Assembly (NCBI GenBank): GCA_009602725.1
Contig: WELB01000415.1
Location: 5,375-42,149, forward strand
Origin: Spirogloea muscicola
Taxonomy: Eukaryota; Streptophyta; Zygnematophyceae; Spirogloeales; Spirogloeaceae
Length of the DNA: 36,775 bases
Reading direction: 5' to 3'
Part shown: positions 36,741 through 36,775 of the stretch, piece after piece
Numbering within the stretch: the first letter of the stretch is position 1
How the letters are laid out: each line of letters opens with the position of its first letter
The notes under the pieces: model-generated
Told to the model about the DNA's origin: nothing
What the model saw: only the letters and a program-made list of their open reading frames with translations
The model's database searches: none
Made by a program: the position numbers and the translations under genes

Positions 36741-36775
36741 TCCTGTCGACTGCTCATTTGTGTCGATCTGACTAG

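Overview
This is a nuclear window from a green alga (Chlorophyta). The evidence is a chloroplast stromal processing peptidase of plant type, a plant-type CCZ1, many short GT-AG introns, GC-rich coding sequence, volvocine/extensin-like proline-rich secreted proteins and TTTAGGG-like telomere motifs. I cannot name the species. Four multi-exon genes can be reconstructed. Each was joined by hand from splice sites, phase and remembered family sequence, and each has a total exon length divisible by three.

Layout: (1) 1-123 is a pure A tract at the window edge. (2) 124-6116 (+) holds the last 16 exons (866 codons) of the stromal processing peptidase. (3) 8008-12172 (+) is a nine-exon CCZ1 vacuolar-fusion protein (528 aa). 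(4) 12.2-16.9 kb is a graveyard of repeat fragments. (5) 17028-20518 (+) and 23854-27231 (-) are two convergent paralogues. Each encodes a signal peptide, a proline-rich (probably hydroxyproline-rich) stalk and a domain of about 505 residues that looks like a right-handed beta-helix. Both have seven exons, and internal exons 3-6 have identical lengths (675, 138, 287 and 129 nt). The 5' part of the second copy is damaged by an assembly join: one N between two exact 371-bp copies. (6) 27.9-36.8 kb is a second repeat graveyard, interrupted by a short segment with organelle-type tRNA-Leu and tRNA-Ser sequences.

The repeats are the most unusual part. Most can be read as 5'-truncated 3' ends of several related non-LTR (LINE-like) retrotransposon lineages. 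The longest copies keep the C-terminal part of a reverse-transcriptase ORF, and many ORFs end in a conserved Leu-Leu-(Ser/Thr)-Arg-Gly-Tyr-stop. This is followed by roughly 110-150 nt of 3' UTR carrying a short stem-loop, usually GGCTGG/CCAGCC. Stem changes between copies are compensatory, so the hairpin was probably selected as RNA. The tails end in pyrimidine-rich sequence rather than poly(A). One 20-nt tail fragment sits inside another copy, flanked by a 6-bp direct repeat.

Functionally the genes are unlinked housekeeping and surface functions: plastid protein import, endosome-to-vacuole traffic, and probable wall or extracellular-matrix proteins. I see no operon-like or pathway cluster.
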